A DNA stretch of 64,000 nt. Origin: Metaruminococcus_A sp050943475. Lineage in GTDB: Bacteria; Bacillota; Clostridia; Oscillospirales; Ruminococcaceae. The notes under the pieces are model-generated. The model searched no databases. It was not told the DNA's origin and was given only the letters and a program-made list of their open reading frames with translations. The DNA lies in assembly GCA_050943475.1 (NCBI GenBank), contig JBMNPF010000002.1, positions 186,001 through 250,000 on the forward strand, read 5' to 3'. Both the position numbers and the translations under genes were made by a program. Position 1 is the stretch's first letter. Every line of letters begins with the position of its first letter. Shown here in pieces: positions 8,903 through 16,531 of this stretch.

Positions 8903-9845
8903 CTTCCCGTCCTTTAACTGAGGTTAAAATTGCAACGCCTGCGGCATTATCAGCCGAAAACACTGGCTCTGCAAAACGGCAGTCTGCAACTGCCGAAAGT
9001 TTATTTTTTAAGAACCGGTTGGACATAACGCCGCCTGCAAAAACAACTGGCAGGTCTCCGTACTGCGCCAGAAGCTGTTTTAACATTCCTTCCAGTGCCG
9101 CACCGATTTGTTCCAAGCAAAAACGCGCAACGTAAGCCGCTGGCTTTCCTTCCCGCTGCAGATTTTCACATTGGTTTTGTACTCCGGAAAGACAAATATC
9201 GCAGCCTTTTAGGGTGGCACGGACTTTTATGGGTTGGCCCCACTGGGTAGCGATTTGCTCCAGCTCCGGGCCAGCGGGAAACACACATCCCAACAGGTGC
9301 CCTACACGGTCAACGAGCTGTCCGGCATTTAAATCCAAGGTTCGGGCAACACATTCCACGCGGAAAATGTTGCTTCGATCCGGACGTACCAATACTGCTT
9401 CGGTTGTTCCTCCTGAGACGTGAAAGGCCAAAAAAGGCTTCCCCAAAAGCTCCATTGATTGTGAGGAATAAAGTGCCGCCGTAATATGCCCTTCCTGATG
9501 AGACGCTTCATACACTGGAACCGACAACAAAGCCGCAATACTTTCCGCGGTCATTTTCCCAACGAGAAAACAAGGCATATAGGAGCCTTCAGCATGTCTT
9601 GGTGCAACCGAAACGCCAATGCCAGACAGATTCCGCACAAGAGGACCGGCTGAACCCATCATTTCTCGCATAACGGCTGAAAGCTGCTTGACATGGGCAA
9701 ATACCGCGTCGGATTGACGCAGGCCCACCATCCCCTCTGGCACTGGGAGCAGACGTCGTTTCATAACAACGCGATCCGTATCTGCATCATAGAGAGCAAC
9801 AGAGGAAGCGTAGTTGCTGGTATCAATCCCAAGATAAAGCGCCAT
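8862..9845 (-). CDS. TsaD-like (Kae1/M22 family) paralogue
   Basis: A 327-residue ASKHA-fold protein related to TsaD, the tRNA threonylcarbamoyladenosine enzyme. It keeps a metal-site pair in SHQEGH, a VSGGTTEAV phosphate loop, and an SADNAAG segment that could supply the distal metal-binding aspartate. It departs from TsaD at the N-terminus: GIDTSNYASSVA replaces the usual GIETSCDET type. Clostridia commonly carry such a second M22 protein, annotated as O-sialoglycoprotein endopeptidase, a name based on old and doubtful activity data. It overlaps nusB by one base (TAATG) and xseA by 41. Whether it modifies tRNA or does something else is unknown. Confidence 0.82.
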   Translation of the reverse strand: MALYLGIDTSNYASSVALYDADTDRVVMKRRLLPVPEGMVGLRQSDAVFAHVKQLSAVMREMMGSAGPLVRNLSGIGVSVAPRHAEGSYMPCFLVGKMTAESIAALLSVPVYEASHQEGHITAALYSSQSMELLGKPFLAFHVSGGTTEAVLVRPDRSNIFRVECVARTLDLNAGQLVDRVGHLLGCVFPAGPELEQIATQWGQPIKVRATLKGCDICLSGVQNQCENLQREGKPAAYVARFCLEQIGAALEGMLKQLLAQYGDLPVVFAGGVMSNRFLKNKLSAVADCRFAEPVFSADNAAGVAILTSVKGREDERNQLCNSLTNQ

Positions 9846-10273
9846 TACTCTGCTGCCACTTCCTCAGCTTGTTTTTCCGGTTCCATGTCGCGTACCACTG
9901 AACCGAGTACGCCATTGATGTAATTGGCGTCCTCCTGTGTGGAATAAATTTTGGCAATTTCAATTGCTTCATTGATGGCGATTGCAGGTTCTACTTCTTT
10001 GACAATACAAATTTCGTAGACCGCAAGGCGCAACAAAGAAAGCGCGACTTTAGAAATACGCGCAAGGTTCCAATTTTTCAGGTGCGCTTCAATCAGACTG
10101 TCTATTGTTTCAAGATTTTCAGAAATTCCAATGTAATAAGACTTAACGGTGCTGTTCAGCGTTACCTCATCACATTCGGCGGCCAGCGCAAAGAGTTCAT
10201 CTACCGTGTATTCGGTAAACGCACGTTCAAACAGCAGGATAAAGCAGTTTTCACGCATCTGGCGTCTTGTCAT
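9845..10273 (-). CDS. nusB: Transcription antitermination factor NusB
   Basis: RNA-binding helical protein that joins NusE/S10 on boxA in rRNA antitermination complexes. The 142 residues begin MTRRQMRENCFILLFE, the usual NusB opening. They contain NAIEIAKIYSTQEDANYINGV in two parts (NEAIEIAK and NYINGVLG). A GGAG Shine-Dalgarno stands 7 bases before the ATG. The C-terminal tail is acidic and slightly extended (PEKQAEEVAAE). It lies 11 bases after the Asp23 gene, the usual clostridial pair. Confidence 0.95.
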   Translation of the reverse strand: MTRRQMRENCFILLFERAFTEYTVDELFALAAECDEVTLNSTVKSYYIGISENLETIDSLIEAHLKNWNLARISKVALSLLRLAVYEICIVKEVEPAIAINEAIEIAKIYSTQEDANYINGVLGSVVRDMEPEKQAEEVAAE

Positions 10274-10284
10274 AATTTGTCTCC

Positions 10285-10641
10285 TTAAATGGTTTCTTCT
10301 TTTACAACTCCAGCGATGTATACATTAACTTTTGACACCGTGATACCGGTCATGTTCTGCACAGTCGCCTTGACGTTGGATTGAATTTGTTCCGCAACGT
10401 CTTTGATTTTATAACCATATACAAGATTGACGCAAATATTAATTTGCGCAACATCTACGTTCAGCACAATGCGAATGGGATTTGCCGTTTCAGAGCGTAC
10501 AACAAAATCCTTCAGGCTGAAACGCCCGGAAGCAAGGCTGTGTACTCCTTCAACATCCAGAACGACCTGTTTGGTAATGGTGAGGATAACATCCTCTGAA
10601 ATCCGCAGGCTGCCGCTTTGAGCTGTTCTGCCCTTTTCCAT
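10285..10641 (-). CDS. Asp23/Gls24 family envelope stress response protein
   Basis: A 118-residue Asp23 (DUF322) protein with the core GSLRISEDVILTI, VEGVHSLAS and the C-terminal VYIAGVV segment. The frame is open to 10755, but the start is set at ATG 10641. There GGAAAGGGG stands at ribosome-binding distance, and upstream codons would run across the promoter. Asp23 proteins sit at the membrane and are linked to cell-envelope homeostasis, but their biochemistry is poorly known. It is first in the nusB-recN operon and has its own promoter at 10708-10735. Confidence 0.93.
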   Translation of the reverse strand: MEKGRTAQSGSLRISEDVILTITKQVVLDVEGVHSLASGRFSLKDFVVRSETANPIRIVLNVDVAQINICVNLVYGYKIKDVAEQIQSNVKATVQNMTGITVSKVNVYIAGVVKEETI

Positions 10642-10677
10642 GACAGTACCCCTTTCCAACTGGCCTATACAAAAAAT

Positions 10678-10715
10678 GGTATAATAGTAACAAATAAATT
10701 CATTACTATTATACC
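10678..10715. repeat. 13-bp perfect inverted repeat overlapping the asp23 promoter
   Basis: GGTATAATAGTAA (10678-10690) and its exact complement TTACTATTATACC (10703-10715) flank a 12-base loop. On the minus strand the second arm is followed by ATTTTTTG, so in RNA this resembles an AT-rich intrinsic terminator for the dap operon. The distal arm also contains the TATAAT -10 box of the asp23 promoter. It may be a terminator, an operator, or both. Confidence 0.8.
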
Positions 10716-10735
10716 ACATTTTTGACAAGACACAA
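10708..10735 (-). promoter_or_regulatory. Promoter of the asp23-nusB-recN operon
   Basis: On the minus strand a TTGTGT (10735-10730), a 16-base spacer and a perfect TATAAT (10713-10708) precede asp23. The start point would lie in the loop of the inverted repeat at 10678-10715. New transcripts would then lack one hairpin arm, while read-through RNA from the dap genes would carry both. The -35 box is weak. Confidence 0.6.
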
Positions 10736-10744
10736 CCCATGAAA

Positions 10745-11212
10745 TTAAACTGCAAACGCCTTTTTTAGCGCCTCTAAAGCAAAGTCGCTGGAGGAGTTTG
10801 GCACGAGTATGGAAATATCAACGTCCGATGTTGTAATAAGCAGGATATCAACACCGCACCCGGAAAGTGCGTGAAATGCCTCAGCAGCAACGCCGCAATG
10901 CTCCGGCAGGCTTTCCCCGAACAGGTTGAGTTTGACATTGGAGCTGCTTACCAGTGAACGCACATCCGGGTATTTTTGCTTGACACCGTTAATTATGGAA
11001 AGCACCTTAGGCATGTCGTCGTCGGAAATGGTAAAGGAAACGGTAACGTCATCCCCGGTTGGAGCGGTCTGGGAAATCATATCCACATTGATCTCATGGT
11101 CGGCAACCGCGCCAAAAACTGCCGAGAGAAACGCAATCTGCGACGGTACAGCCTCCAGCGTAATCAGAGTAACCCGTTCGGTGGAGGTAATGCGTGTGAT
11201 GACAGAATTCAT
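10745..11212 (-). CDS. Stand-alone ACT-domain protein (aspartokinase regulatory-like)
   Basis: A 155-residue protein made of two ACT-like halves and no catalytic domain. Residues 14-80 (VTLITLEAVPSQIAFLSAVF, EINVDMISQ) resemble the first ACT unit of aspartate kinase. Residues 88-155 (SNVKLNLFGE, GVDILLITTSDVDISILV) resemble the second unit, which binds lysine or threonine in aspartokinases. It follows dapB by 21 bases in a lysine-riboswitch operon, which supports a lysine- or aspartate-family sensing role. It could pair with a catalytic aspartokinase encoded elsewhere, or act alone; the sequence cannot decide. A good Shine-Dalgarno (AAAGGGG) supports the start. Confidence 0.85.
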   Translation of the reverse strand: MNSVITRITSTERVTLITLEAVPSQIAFLSAVFGAVADHEINVDMISQTAPTGDDVTVSFTISDDDMPKVLSIINGVKQKYPDVRSLVSSSNVKLNLFGESLPEHCGVAAEAFHALSGCGVDILLITTSDVDISILVPNSSSDFALEALKKAFAV

Positions 11213-11233
11213 CGGTAAATCCCCTTTCTGGGC

Positions 11234-11989
11234 CTAGTCAGCAAGCATATTTTGCATATTGTAAAGGCCGGCCGACTGTCCTGCCAGGTAAACGGCAGCA
11301 TTGACAGCGCCAACGGCAAATATTTCTTTGGACATGGCGGTGTGCTTCAGCGAAAGAATTTCGTCACGGCCTGCAAAAATCACTTCATGTTCGCCGACAA
11401 TGGTACCGCCGCGCACCGCATGAATACCAATTTCGTTGGCGTCACGTTTTTTTACAACCGCATGGCGGTCATATACATATTGGTAGCGATTCTCCCCTGC
11501 TTCGTTGATGGCGTCCGCCAGCATAATTGCTGTGCCGCTCGGCGCATCGATTTTCTGGTTATGGTGCTTTTCGATAATCTCAATGTCAAACTGGCCGCCC
11601 AATACAGCAGTCGCTTTTTTTGCAAGCTCAACCAGCAGATTGACTCCAAGCGACATGTTGAAGGTAAAAAATACGGCCGTTTTTTGAGAAACAGCTTTAA
11701 TTTGCTCAATTTGTTCTGCGGAATAACCAGTTGTTGCCAGAACAGCCGGAAGTTGACGCGCGGATGCAAAGTTCAAAATATCTGCAAGCAGGGACGGATG
11801 GGAGAAGTCAATCAGTACATCTGCCGTAACATTGCAATCACTGATTTTTTGAAAGATTGGAAACCCGGCAGATGAATCCGGCGTTAAATCAATACCGGCA
11901 ACAATTTCAGCATCATCACGCCCGGCAACGCAGCTACGGATGACGTGGCCCATTTTACCATTGCAGCCACACAGGATTATTTTTTTCAC
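11234..11989 (-). CDS. dapB: 4-hydroxy-tetrahydrodipicolinate reductase
   Basis: Reduces the DapA product in the diaminopimelate/lysine pathway using NAD(P)H. The nucleotide-binding motif is GCNGKMGHVI near the N-terminus. The catalytic and substrate segment is EKHHNQKIDAPSGTA (about residues 150-165), with the conserved His-His and Lys. The frame opens at a GTG at 12001. I prefer the GTG at 11989, because a Shine-Dalgarno-like GGGAAGTGA then stands 8 bases upstream and the product begins KKIILCGCNGKMG like its homologues. It lies between dapA and the ACT protein. Confidence 0.95.
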   Translation of the reverse strand: MKKIILCGCNGKMGHVIRSCVAGRDDAEIVAGIDLTPDSSAGFPIFQKISDCNVTADVLIDFSHPSLLADILNFASARQLPAVLATTGYSAEQIEQIKAVSQKTAVFFTFNMSLGVNLLVELAKKATAVLGGQFDIEIIEKHHNQKIDAPSGTAIMLADAINEAGENRYQYVYDRHAVVKKRDANEIGIHAVRGGTIVGEHEVIFAGRDEILSLKHTAMSKEIFAVGAVNAAVYLAGQSAGLYNMQNMLAD

Positions 11990-12025
11990 GTTTGTTTTCA
12001 CTTCCCAATTCCACTACATGAAGGA

Positions 12026-12913
12026 TTAAACCAAATGATACTCTTTTAAAGTCGCGGTGAGGTGCGCTTTGGCATCGGCAGAAAGCTCTACCAACGGCAG
12101 GCGGCACGGACCAACGTCCATTCCCATGAGATTCATAGCCTCTTTAACCGGAATGGGATTAACGTCAATAAACATATCGTTCATCAGTTTCAAATATTTA
12201 AGCTGGAGCGCTGCGCTTTCCTTGGTTTTTCCATCGAGGAAAAGCTGACAGATATCATGGGTTTCCTGCGGACAGATGTTGGAAAGCACCGAAATAACGC
12301 CCAGTCCGCCAAGCGACATAATGGGAACCACCTGATTGTCGTCACCGGAATACATATTGAGTTCATCGCCGCAAAGGGCTCTGGTTTTGGCAATGTCGGA
12401 GATGTTGCCGCACGCCTCTTTGGTGGCGACAATGTTCGGGTGCTTCGCCAGTTCTTGATAAGTAGCGGGTGCAATGCAGGTTCCGGTTCTGGAAGGAACA
12501 TTGTAAAGTACAACCGGAAGGTCCGTTGCATCTGCAATGGTATTAAAGTGGCGGATTAACCCGGTCTGTGAAGTTTTGTTGTAATAAGGAGTCACCGAAA
12601 GCAGGGCGTCCGCTCCGGCGGCTTTGGCCTCTTTGCAGAGTTCAACAGCATAGGCGGTATCGTTGCTGCCAGCACCCGCGATAACCGGTACCCGGTGCGC
12701 TGTCCGCTCAACGGCATAGCTGATGACCTTTACATGTTCTTCGTGGTTCAGGGTAGCGGATTCCCCGGTTGTACCGCAAATGACAATACAGTCGGTGTGG
12801 TGATCAATCTGAAAATCAATGATTTCACCGAGCTTTTCATAATTTACAGAGCCGTCTGCGTGCATCGGGGTGACAATAGCAACACCGGCCCCGGTAAAAA
12901 TAACTTTTTTCAT
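12026..12913 (-). CDS. dapA: 4-hydroxy-tetrahydrodipicolinate synthase
   Basis: Condenses aspartate semialdehyde with pyruvate, the first committed step to diaminopimelate and lysine. The 295-residue TIM barrel shows ICGTTGESATL (substrate loop), the tyrosine segment VLYNVPSRTG, and the Schiff-base lysine in VATKEACGN. Length is typical. An AGGAG Shine-Dalgarno precedes the ATG. It follows the glycosidase gene by 35 bases and sits in the operon headed by the lysine riboswitch and asd. Confidence 0.97.
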   Translation of the reverse strand: MKKVIFTGAGVAIVTPMHADGSVNYEKLGEIIDFQIDHHTDCIVICGTTGESATLNHEEHVKVISYAVERTAHRVPVIAGAGSNDTAYAVELCKEAKAAGADALLSVTPYYNKTSQTGLIRHFNTIADATDLPVVLYNVPSRTGTCIAPATYQELAKHPNIVATKEACGNISDIAKTRALCGDELNMYSGDDNQVVPIMSLGGLGVISVLSNICPQETHDICQLFLDGKTKESAALQLKYLKLMNDMFIDVNPIPVKEAMNLMGMDVGPCRLPLVELSADAKAHLTATLKEYHLV

Positions 12914-12948
12914 GAGAAGTTTCTCCTTTTATCCATTAAAATAGAGAA

Positions 12949-14985
12949 TTAAAGCTGTTCCGCCAAACGAATATCGCGTTCAACCTCTTCGGTATATAAT
13001 CCCCAGCCGAAATACTGGTTTACCCTGCCCATATAGTAGGGTAGAAAATGGCGTGCGCCAATTTCTGCAAGCTGTTTCCAGGAAACAGCAGCCTGTTTTA
13101 ACAGCTCCACAGCTTCTGCCTTTTCTGAAGCATTCTGATTTTGCTGGTAACCAAGCAGCTTCATCGCAGCCTTTAGCTTGCAAAGGTAATAATGCTCCAA
13201 AGCATCCCAAGCTTTTAAATCAAGCAGGACACAGGCAAGCTCGCCAATCGGGCGGGGATTCTCCTGCTCAATCCCGGCAATACAGGTTTCAATGGTTTCC
13301 AAGTTCTGTTCCAGCCGGGTAAACACCATTTGCGGCGTCTCCCCTTTTATGGGCTTGCCGGCCTGTTCGCTTTCCAGAAACTCTTTCATCCCAACTGTGC
13401 CAACAGCAGGCATGCTTGCGCTGTTCATAAAATCCAAAATGGTGCGTAGCCCGTTAACCGAAAGCAGGCTTTCCGGGTGCCACTGGTAATCGTAATTCAC
13501 CCAGATCAGCCGGTTAATGGCGCACAGACTGTCAATTGCTGCGGAGAGTCCAGTGCTAACCAGCTGACCAGCTTTTCCATACCGTTCACAGTATTTGTCA
13601 TCCCAAAGCGTTTGCGGCAGGTTAGGGTTATAGCTCAACCGGCCAATCATCTCAAACTGATCCCAGTCCTTTTCAAAGGAATAGGCGGAATCCGCACAGT
13701 GAAGGTTTGGCTTGTGCTGAAAATTCTTGGCCCATACATAACCGTCTGCTCCCCAGTAGAAGCCGTCAACATACGGTTTATTCATACCACGAACATACTC
13801 TGCAATGAACGCCGGGTTACATCCGCGCAGATTGTGGAAATCATCATTGCGAACGGTATAAAGCACTCGGACGCCGGTGAGATCAATAACGCCCCAAGCG
13901 TCCATCACCTTTTCAAACTGCGGTAACGGGTGCGAATACATGTGGGCATTAGAATATTTCCAGCTAATGTATTTTCGTTTGCAAGGATACTTCGTCAAGA
14001 ACATTTCCTGGGCAATGGTACCATTTGACATATTGGTACGGTGGATAAACGGAATGTCAGCGCCAAGATCGTTCAGCGCCTGTAAGTAGGTTTGGGTGAC
14101 CCATTCTTCGCATTCCGCCGGAGTTCCCACCAGCTCCTCGCTGTTTGAAGTGCCAAGGCCAGTCAAATCCGGATAGGTCATAAGCAGCGTTTTCAGGGCC
14201 TCACGGAAATAATCCTTAATTTCCTCACTGTGCTGGCGCAGTGCGACTGCACGCCGGTTATGAATATAGTCGTCATTAACATAATCGGCAGCGCCAAGTT
14301 CTTCAGGCAAGCCCAGCCCTCTTGCAATCGCCGGAGTGATGCGAAGGTTCCAGGTGAACAGGAAAGTTTCAATCCCCCGTTCCTTGGCGTGACGGAAAAT
14401 AAAACGGTAGACCTCTTTAAAACGGAAAAGCTCTTCATCCGAATAGGGCGTGGTATCCGGATACTTGCTCAGGCGGAACATCATTTCAAATGGATTTTCC
14501 GACCAGAGGCTCAAGCAGTTGTAACGATTCTTGGCTAGAAAATCAATGTAATCCCGCCAAAAATCAACGGTCATGATCACTGGTTCGTTTTTCTGAAAAA
14601 CATCGCCCTCAGCAAACGGCTGGTACGGCAGGTTGAATTTTACACCGCGTACCTTTAAAAACGGCTGTTCGGTTTTGTCGGCAACCGCATCAAGCCCATA
14701 CAGGCGGATGGTTTCAGCCGCGTCCAGAACACCGTACATCACACCGGTTGCGTCGCCGCCGGAAATACTGATGAGATTTTCTTCTTTTTGAATGGTAAAT
14801 CCTTCGGCAGGCTGTTCGGAATCGAGATAAATCCGAATGGTTGGAACAGCTGTTTTTCCAGGAAACAGCCCCAAACGTTCCGTAAAACACGGAATATGCA
14901 GGGCAGAAAGCTGTTTTTTAAGTTCGCTCACGCCAAATTCAATTTGAGGCTCTGTCCGCTTTGAAGTACCGTAGTACAGATCCAT
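12949..14985 (-). CDS. Probable glycoside hydrolase, family unassigned (GH20/GH67-like layout)
   Basis: A 678-residue cytoplasmic-looking protein without a signal peptide. The first 115 residues resemble the alpha+beta domain before the barrel in GH20/GH67-type enzymes (FTIQKEENLISISGGDATGVMYG, split by normal variation). A barrel-like region follows, with RYNCLSLWSENPFEM, ERGIETFLFTWNLRITP and a candidate acidic pair in GTSNSEELVG (about residue 275). The C-terminal 150 residues are helical. Family and substrate cannot be fixed by eye; an alpha-glucuronidase-like or hexosaminidase-like activity is possible. A strong GGGGGAG Shine-Dalgarno precedes the ATG. It lies between asd and dapA without a visible terminator, so it should be co-transcribed with lysine genes. 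Confidence 0.65.
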   Translation of the reverse strand: MDLYYGTSKRTEPQIEFGVSELKKQLSALHIPCFTERLGLFPGKTAVPTIRIYLDSEQPAEGFTIQKEENLISISGGDATGVMYGVLDAAETIRLYGLDAVADKTEQPFLKVRGVKFNLPYQPFAEGDVFQKNEPVIMTVDFWRDYIDFLAKNRYNCLSLWSENPFEMMFRLSKYPDTTPYSDEELFRFKEVYRFIFRHAKERGIETFLFTWNLRITPAIARGLGLPEELGAADYVNDDYIHNRRAVALRQHSEEIKDYFREALKTLLMTYPDLTGLGTSNSEELVGTPAECEEWVTQTYLQALNDLGADIPFIHRTNMSNGTIAQEMFLTKYPCKRKYISWKYSNAHMYSHPLPQFEKVMDAWGVIDLTGVRVLYTVRNDDFHNLRGCNPAFIAEYVRGMNKPYVDGFYWGADGYVWAKNFQHKPNLHCADSAYSFEKDWDQFEMIGRLSYNPNLPQTLWDDKYCERYGKAGQLVSTGLSAAIDSLCAINRLIWVNYDYQWHPESLLSVNGLRTILDFMNSASMPAVGTVGMKEFLESEQAGKPIKGETPQMVFTRLEQNLETIETCIAGIEQENPRPIGELACVLLDLKAWDALEHYYLCKLKAAMKLLGYQQNQNASEKAEAVELLKQAAVSWKQLAEIGARHFLPYYMGRVNQYFGWGLYTEEVERDIRLAEQL

Positions 14986-15050
14986 TATGCTCCCCCGTTA
15001 CTTATGATGATGTAGAATTGGATGATAGGCCGGGTAAGTGGTTTAGCAGC

Positions 15051-16133
15051 TTATCTGTCAAAATATCCCTTGGCTGCAAGCAGTTCCGCCATTAAGACAG
15101 CGCCGCCTGCCGCACCTCTCAATGTGTTGTGAGAAAGGCAGACAAATTTAATATCATAATGGGAATCCGGGCGCAGGCGTCCAATGCTGACCGCCATACC
15201 GTTTTCAAGGTTCCGCTGTAGCTTGGTCTGCGGCATATTGTCCTCTTCAAAATAATGGAGGAACTGTTTGGGTGCCGACGGAAGCTCAAGTTCCTGCGGT
15301 ACGCCTTTATAATCCGCCCAGCGTTTTTTAATCTCTTCAAGAGAAGGTTTGTTTTCAAAAGACGCAAATACCGCAGCCATGTGGCCGTCGGATACCGGAA
15401 CGCGCAGGCACTGCGTCGTAATGGAAGGCGACTCGGCGTTGACAATCTTGCCATCGACAACCTTGCCCCAAACCTTGAGCGGTTCCTGTTCGCTTTTTTC
15501 TTCTTCACCGCCAATAAACGGAATGACGTTGTCCACCATTTCCGGCCAGCTTTCAAAGGTCTTTCCGGCGCCGGAAATTGCCTGGTAGGTGCAGGCCAAA
15601 ACCTTTGTGACACCAAAATCCAAAAGCGGCGAAAGCGCCGGGACATAGCTCTGAATGGAGCAGTTGGATTTTACCGCGATAAAACCGCGTTTGGTGCCCA
15701 ACCGCTTCTTTTGGGACGCAATGACCTCAATGTGTTCCGGATTGATTTCCGGAACAACCATTGGCACATCCGCAACGCCGCGGTTTGCCGAGTTGTTGGA
15801 AACAACCGGGCATTCAGCTTTGGCGTAAGCTTCTTCCAACGCCTTTATTTCGTCCTTTTTCATATCTACCGCACAGAAAACAAAATCCACCAGAGAAGCA
15901 ATTTTTTCAATATCTTTGGTTGCGTCCAATACAACAAGATCTTTCATCTGCTCGGGAATTGGCGTTTTCATGGACCACCGCGGCCCTACTGCGTCCTCAT
16001 AGCGTTTTCCCGCTGAACGCGCCGAAGCGGCGATGGCTTTGACATGGAACCACGGATGGTTTTCGAGCAGCGTGGCAAAGCGCTGGCCAACCATTCCCGT
16101 TCCACCGATAATACCAACATTAAATGATTTCAT
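15051..16133 (-). CDS. asd: Aspartate-semialdehyde dehydrogenase (archaeal/fungal type)
   Basis: Reduces aspartyl phosphate to aspartate semialdehyde, the branch point to lysine, threonine and methionine. The 360-residue protein has the N-terminal NADP fold GIIGGTGMVGQRF and the active cysteine in KSNCSIQSYVP (about residue 155). Length and motif wording match the archaeal/fungal-type enzyme rather than the classical proteobacterial Asd. It is the first gene after the lysine riboswitch, so lysine controls entry to the pathway here. The Shine-Dalgarno is GAAAGGG, somewhat distant from the ATG. Confidence 0.95.
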   Translation of the reverse strand: MKSFNVGIIGGTGMVGQRFATLLENHPWFHVKAIAASARSAGKRYEDAVGPRWSMKTPIPEQMKDLVVLDATKDIEKIASLVDFVFCAVDMKKDEIKALEEAYAKAECPVVSNNSANRGVADVPMVVPEINPEHIEVIASQKKRLGTKRGFIAVKSNCSIQSYVPALSPLLDFGVTKVLACTYQAISGAGKTFESWPEMVDNVIPFIGGEEEKSEQEPLKVWGKVVDGKIVNAESPSITTQCLRVPVSDGHMAAVFASFENKPSLEEIKKRWADYKGVPQELELPSAPKQFLHYFEEDNMPQTKLQRNLENGMAVSIGRLRPDSHYDIKFVCLSHNTLRGAAGGAVLMAELLAAKGYFDR

Positions 16134-16160
16134 ACTTTCTTACAGCCCTTTCCATTTACG

Positions 16161-16191
16161 GGTATCCGGGGCGGTTTGCCCCCTCCGGATA
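16161..16191 (-). other. GC-rich hairpin between riboswitch terminator and asd
   Basis: On the minus strand TATCCGG and CCGGATA pair around a GC-rich inner stem (GGC/GCC), just after the riboswitch terminator and about 30 bases before the asd start codon. It has no T run, so it is not an obvious terminator. It may stabilise the 5' end of the read-through mRNA or affect ribosome access. Confidence 0.5.
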
Positions 16192-16192
16192 T

Positions 16193-16217
16193 AAAAAAAA
16201 CCAGTTGAAAACCGGTT
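16193..16217 (-). terminator. Rho-independent terminator of the lysine riboswitch
   Basis: On the minus strand AACCGGTT, a three-base loop and AACTGGTT are followed by eight T residues. This is the expression platform of the lysine riboswitch. With lysine bound, transcription should stop here before asd. Confidence 0.85.
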
Positions 16218-16254
16218 CATAATACAATATAATAGAAGCATTGACGTTTTTTAA

Positions 16255-16436
16255 AACGCGATAGCGCTCCATCATAAGCATTATGATGACAATCGAAGCC
16301 CTCTTCGAGCGAACGACCAGAGATCCGGTGAACCCACACCAAACCCCTTCGGCAAATTTACCTTTTGCTTTGCACTGCGATCGAACCGGGCGTTCTCATG
16401 CAAAACGACTCATTAAATTTGCACCTCTACCAACTG
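16255..16436 (-). promoter_or_regulatory. Lysine riboswitch (L-box)
   Basis: The minus strand carries the conserved L-box landmarks in order: GGTAGAGGTGC, AATGAGT, TGCCGAAGGGG, a CTGGTCG-type region, TTGTCATCATAATG and TGATGGAGCGCTAT. The aptamer is followed by a terminator at 16217-16193 and then by asd. The layout predicts transcription attenuation by lysine of asd, the glycosidase, dapA, dapB and the ACT protein. Confidence 0.95.
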
Positions 16437-16450
16437 TTTTCTTTTGCTCT

Positions 16451-16480
16451 ATCATACCATTATGGGCAATGCGATGTCAA
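16451..16480 (-). promoter_or_regulatory. Promoter of the lysine riboswitch operon
   Basis: On the minus strand TTGACA (16480-16475), an 18-base spacer and TATGAT (16456-16451) precede the L-box by about 15 bases. This is a good vegetative promoter. Confidence 0.8.
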
Positions 16481-16531
16481 CAATTTTTAGTGAATTCTAG
16501 GAAGTCCAACAAATAAAGGAGATATTTCTCA

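Noticed and set aside
15255..16016. 253-codon open frame on the plus strand
   Set aside because: Antisense shadow of asd; high in Asn, Arg and Phe as expected from reading that gene backwards.
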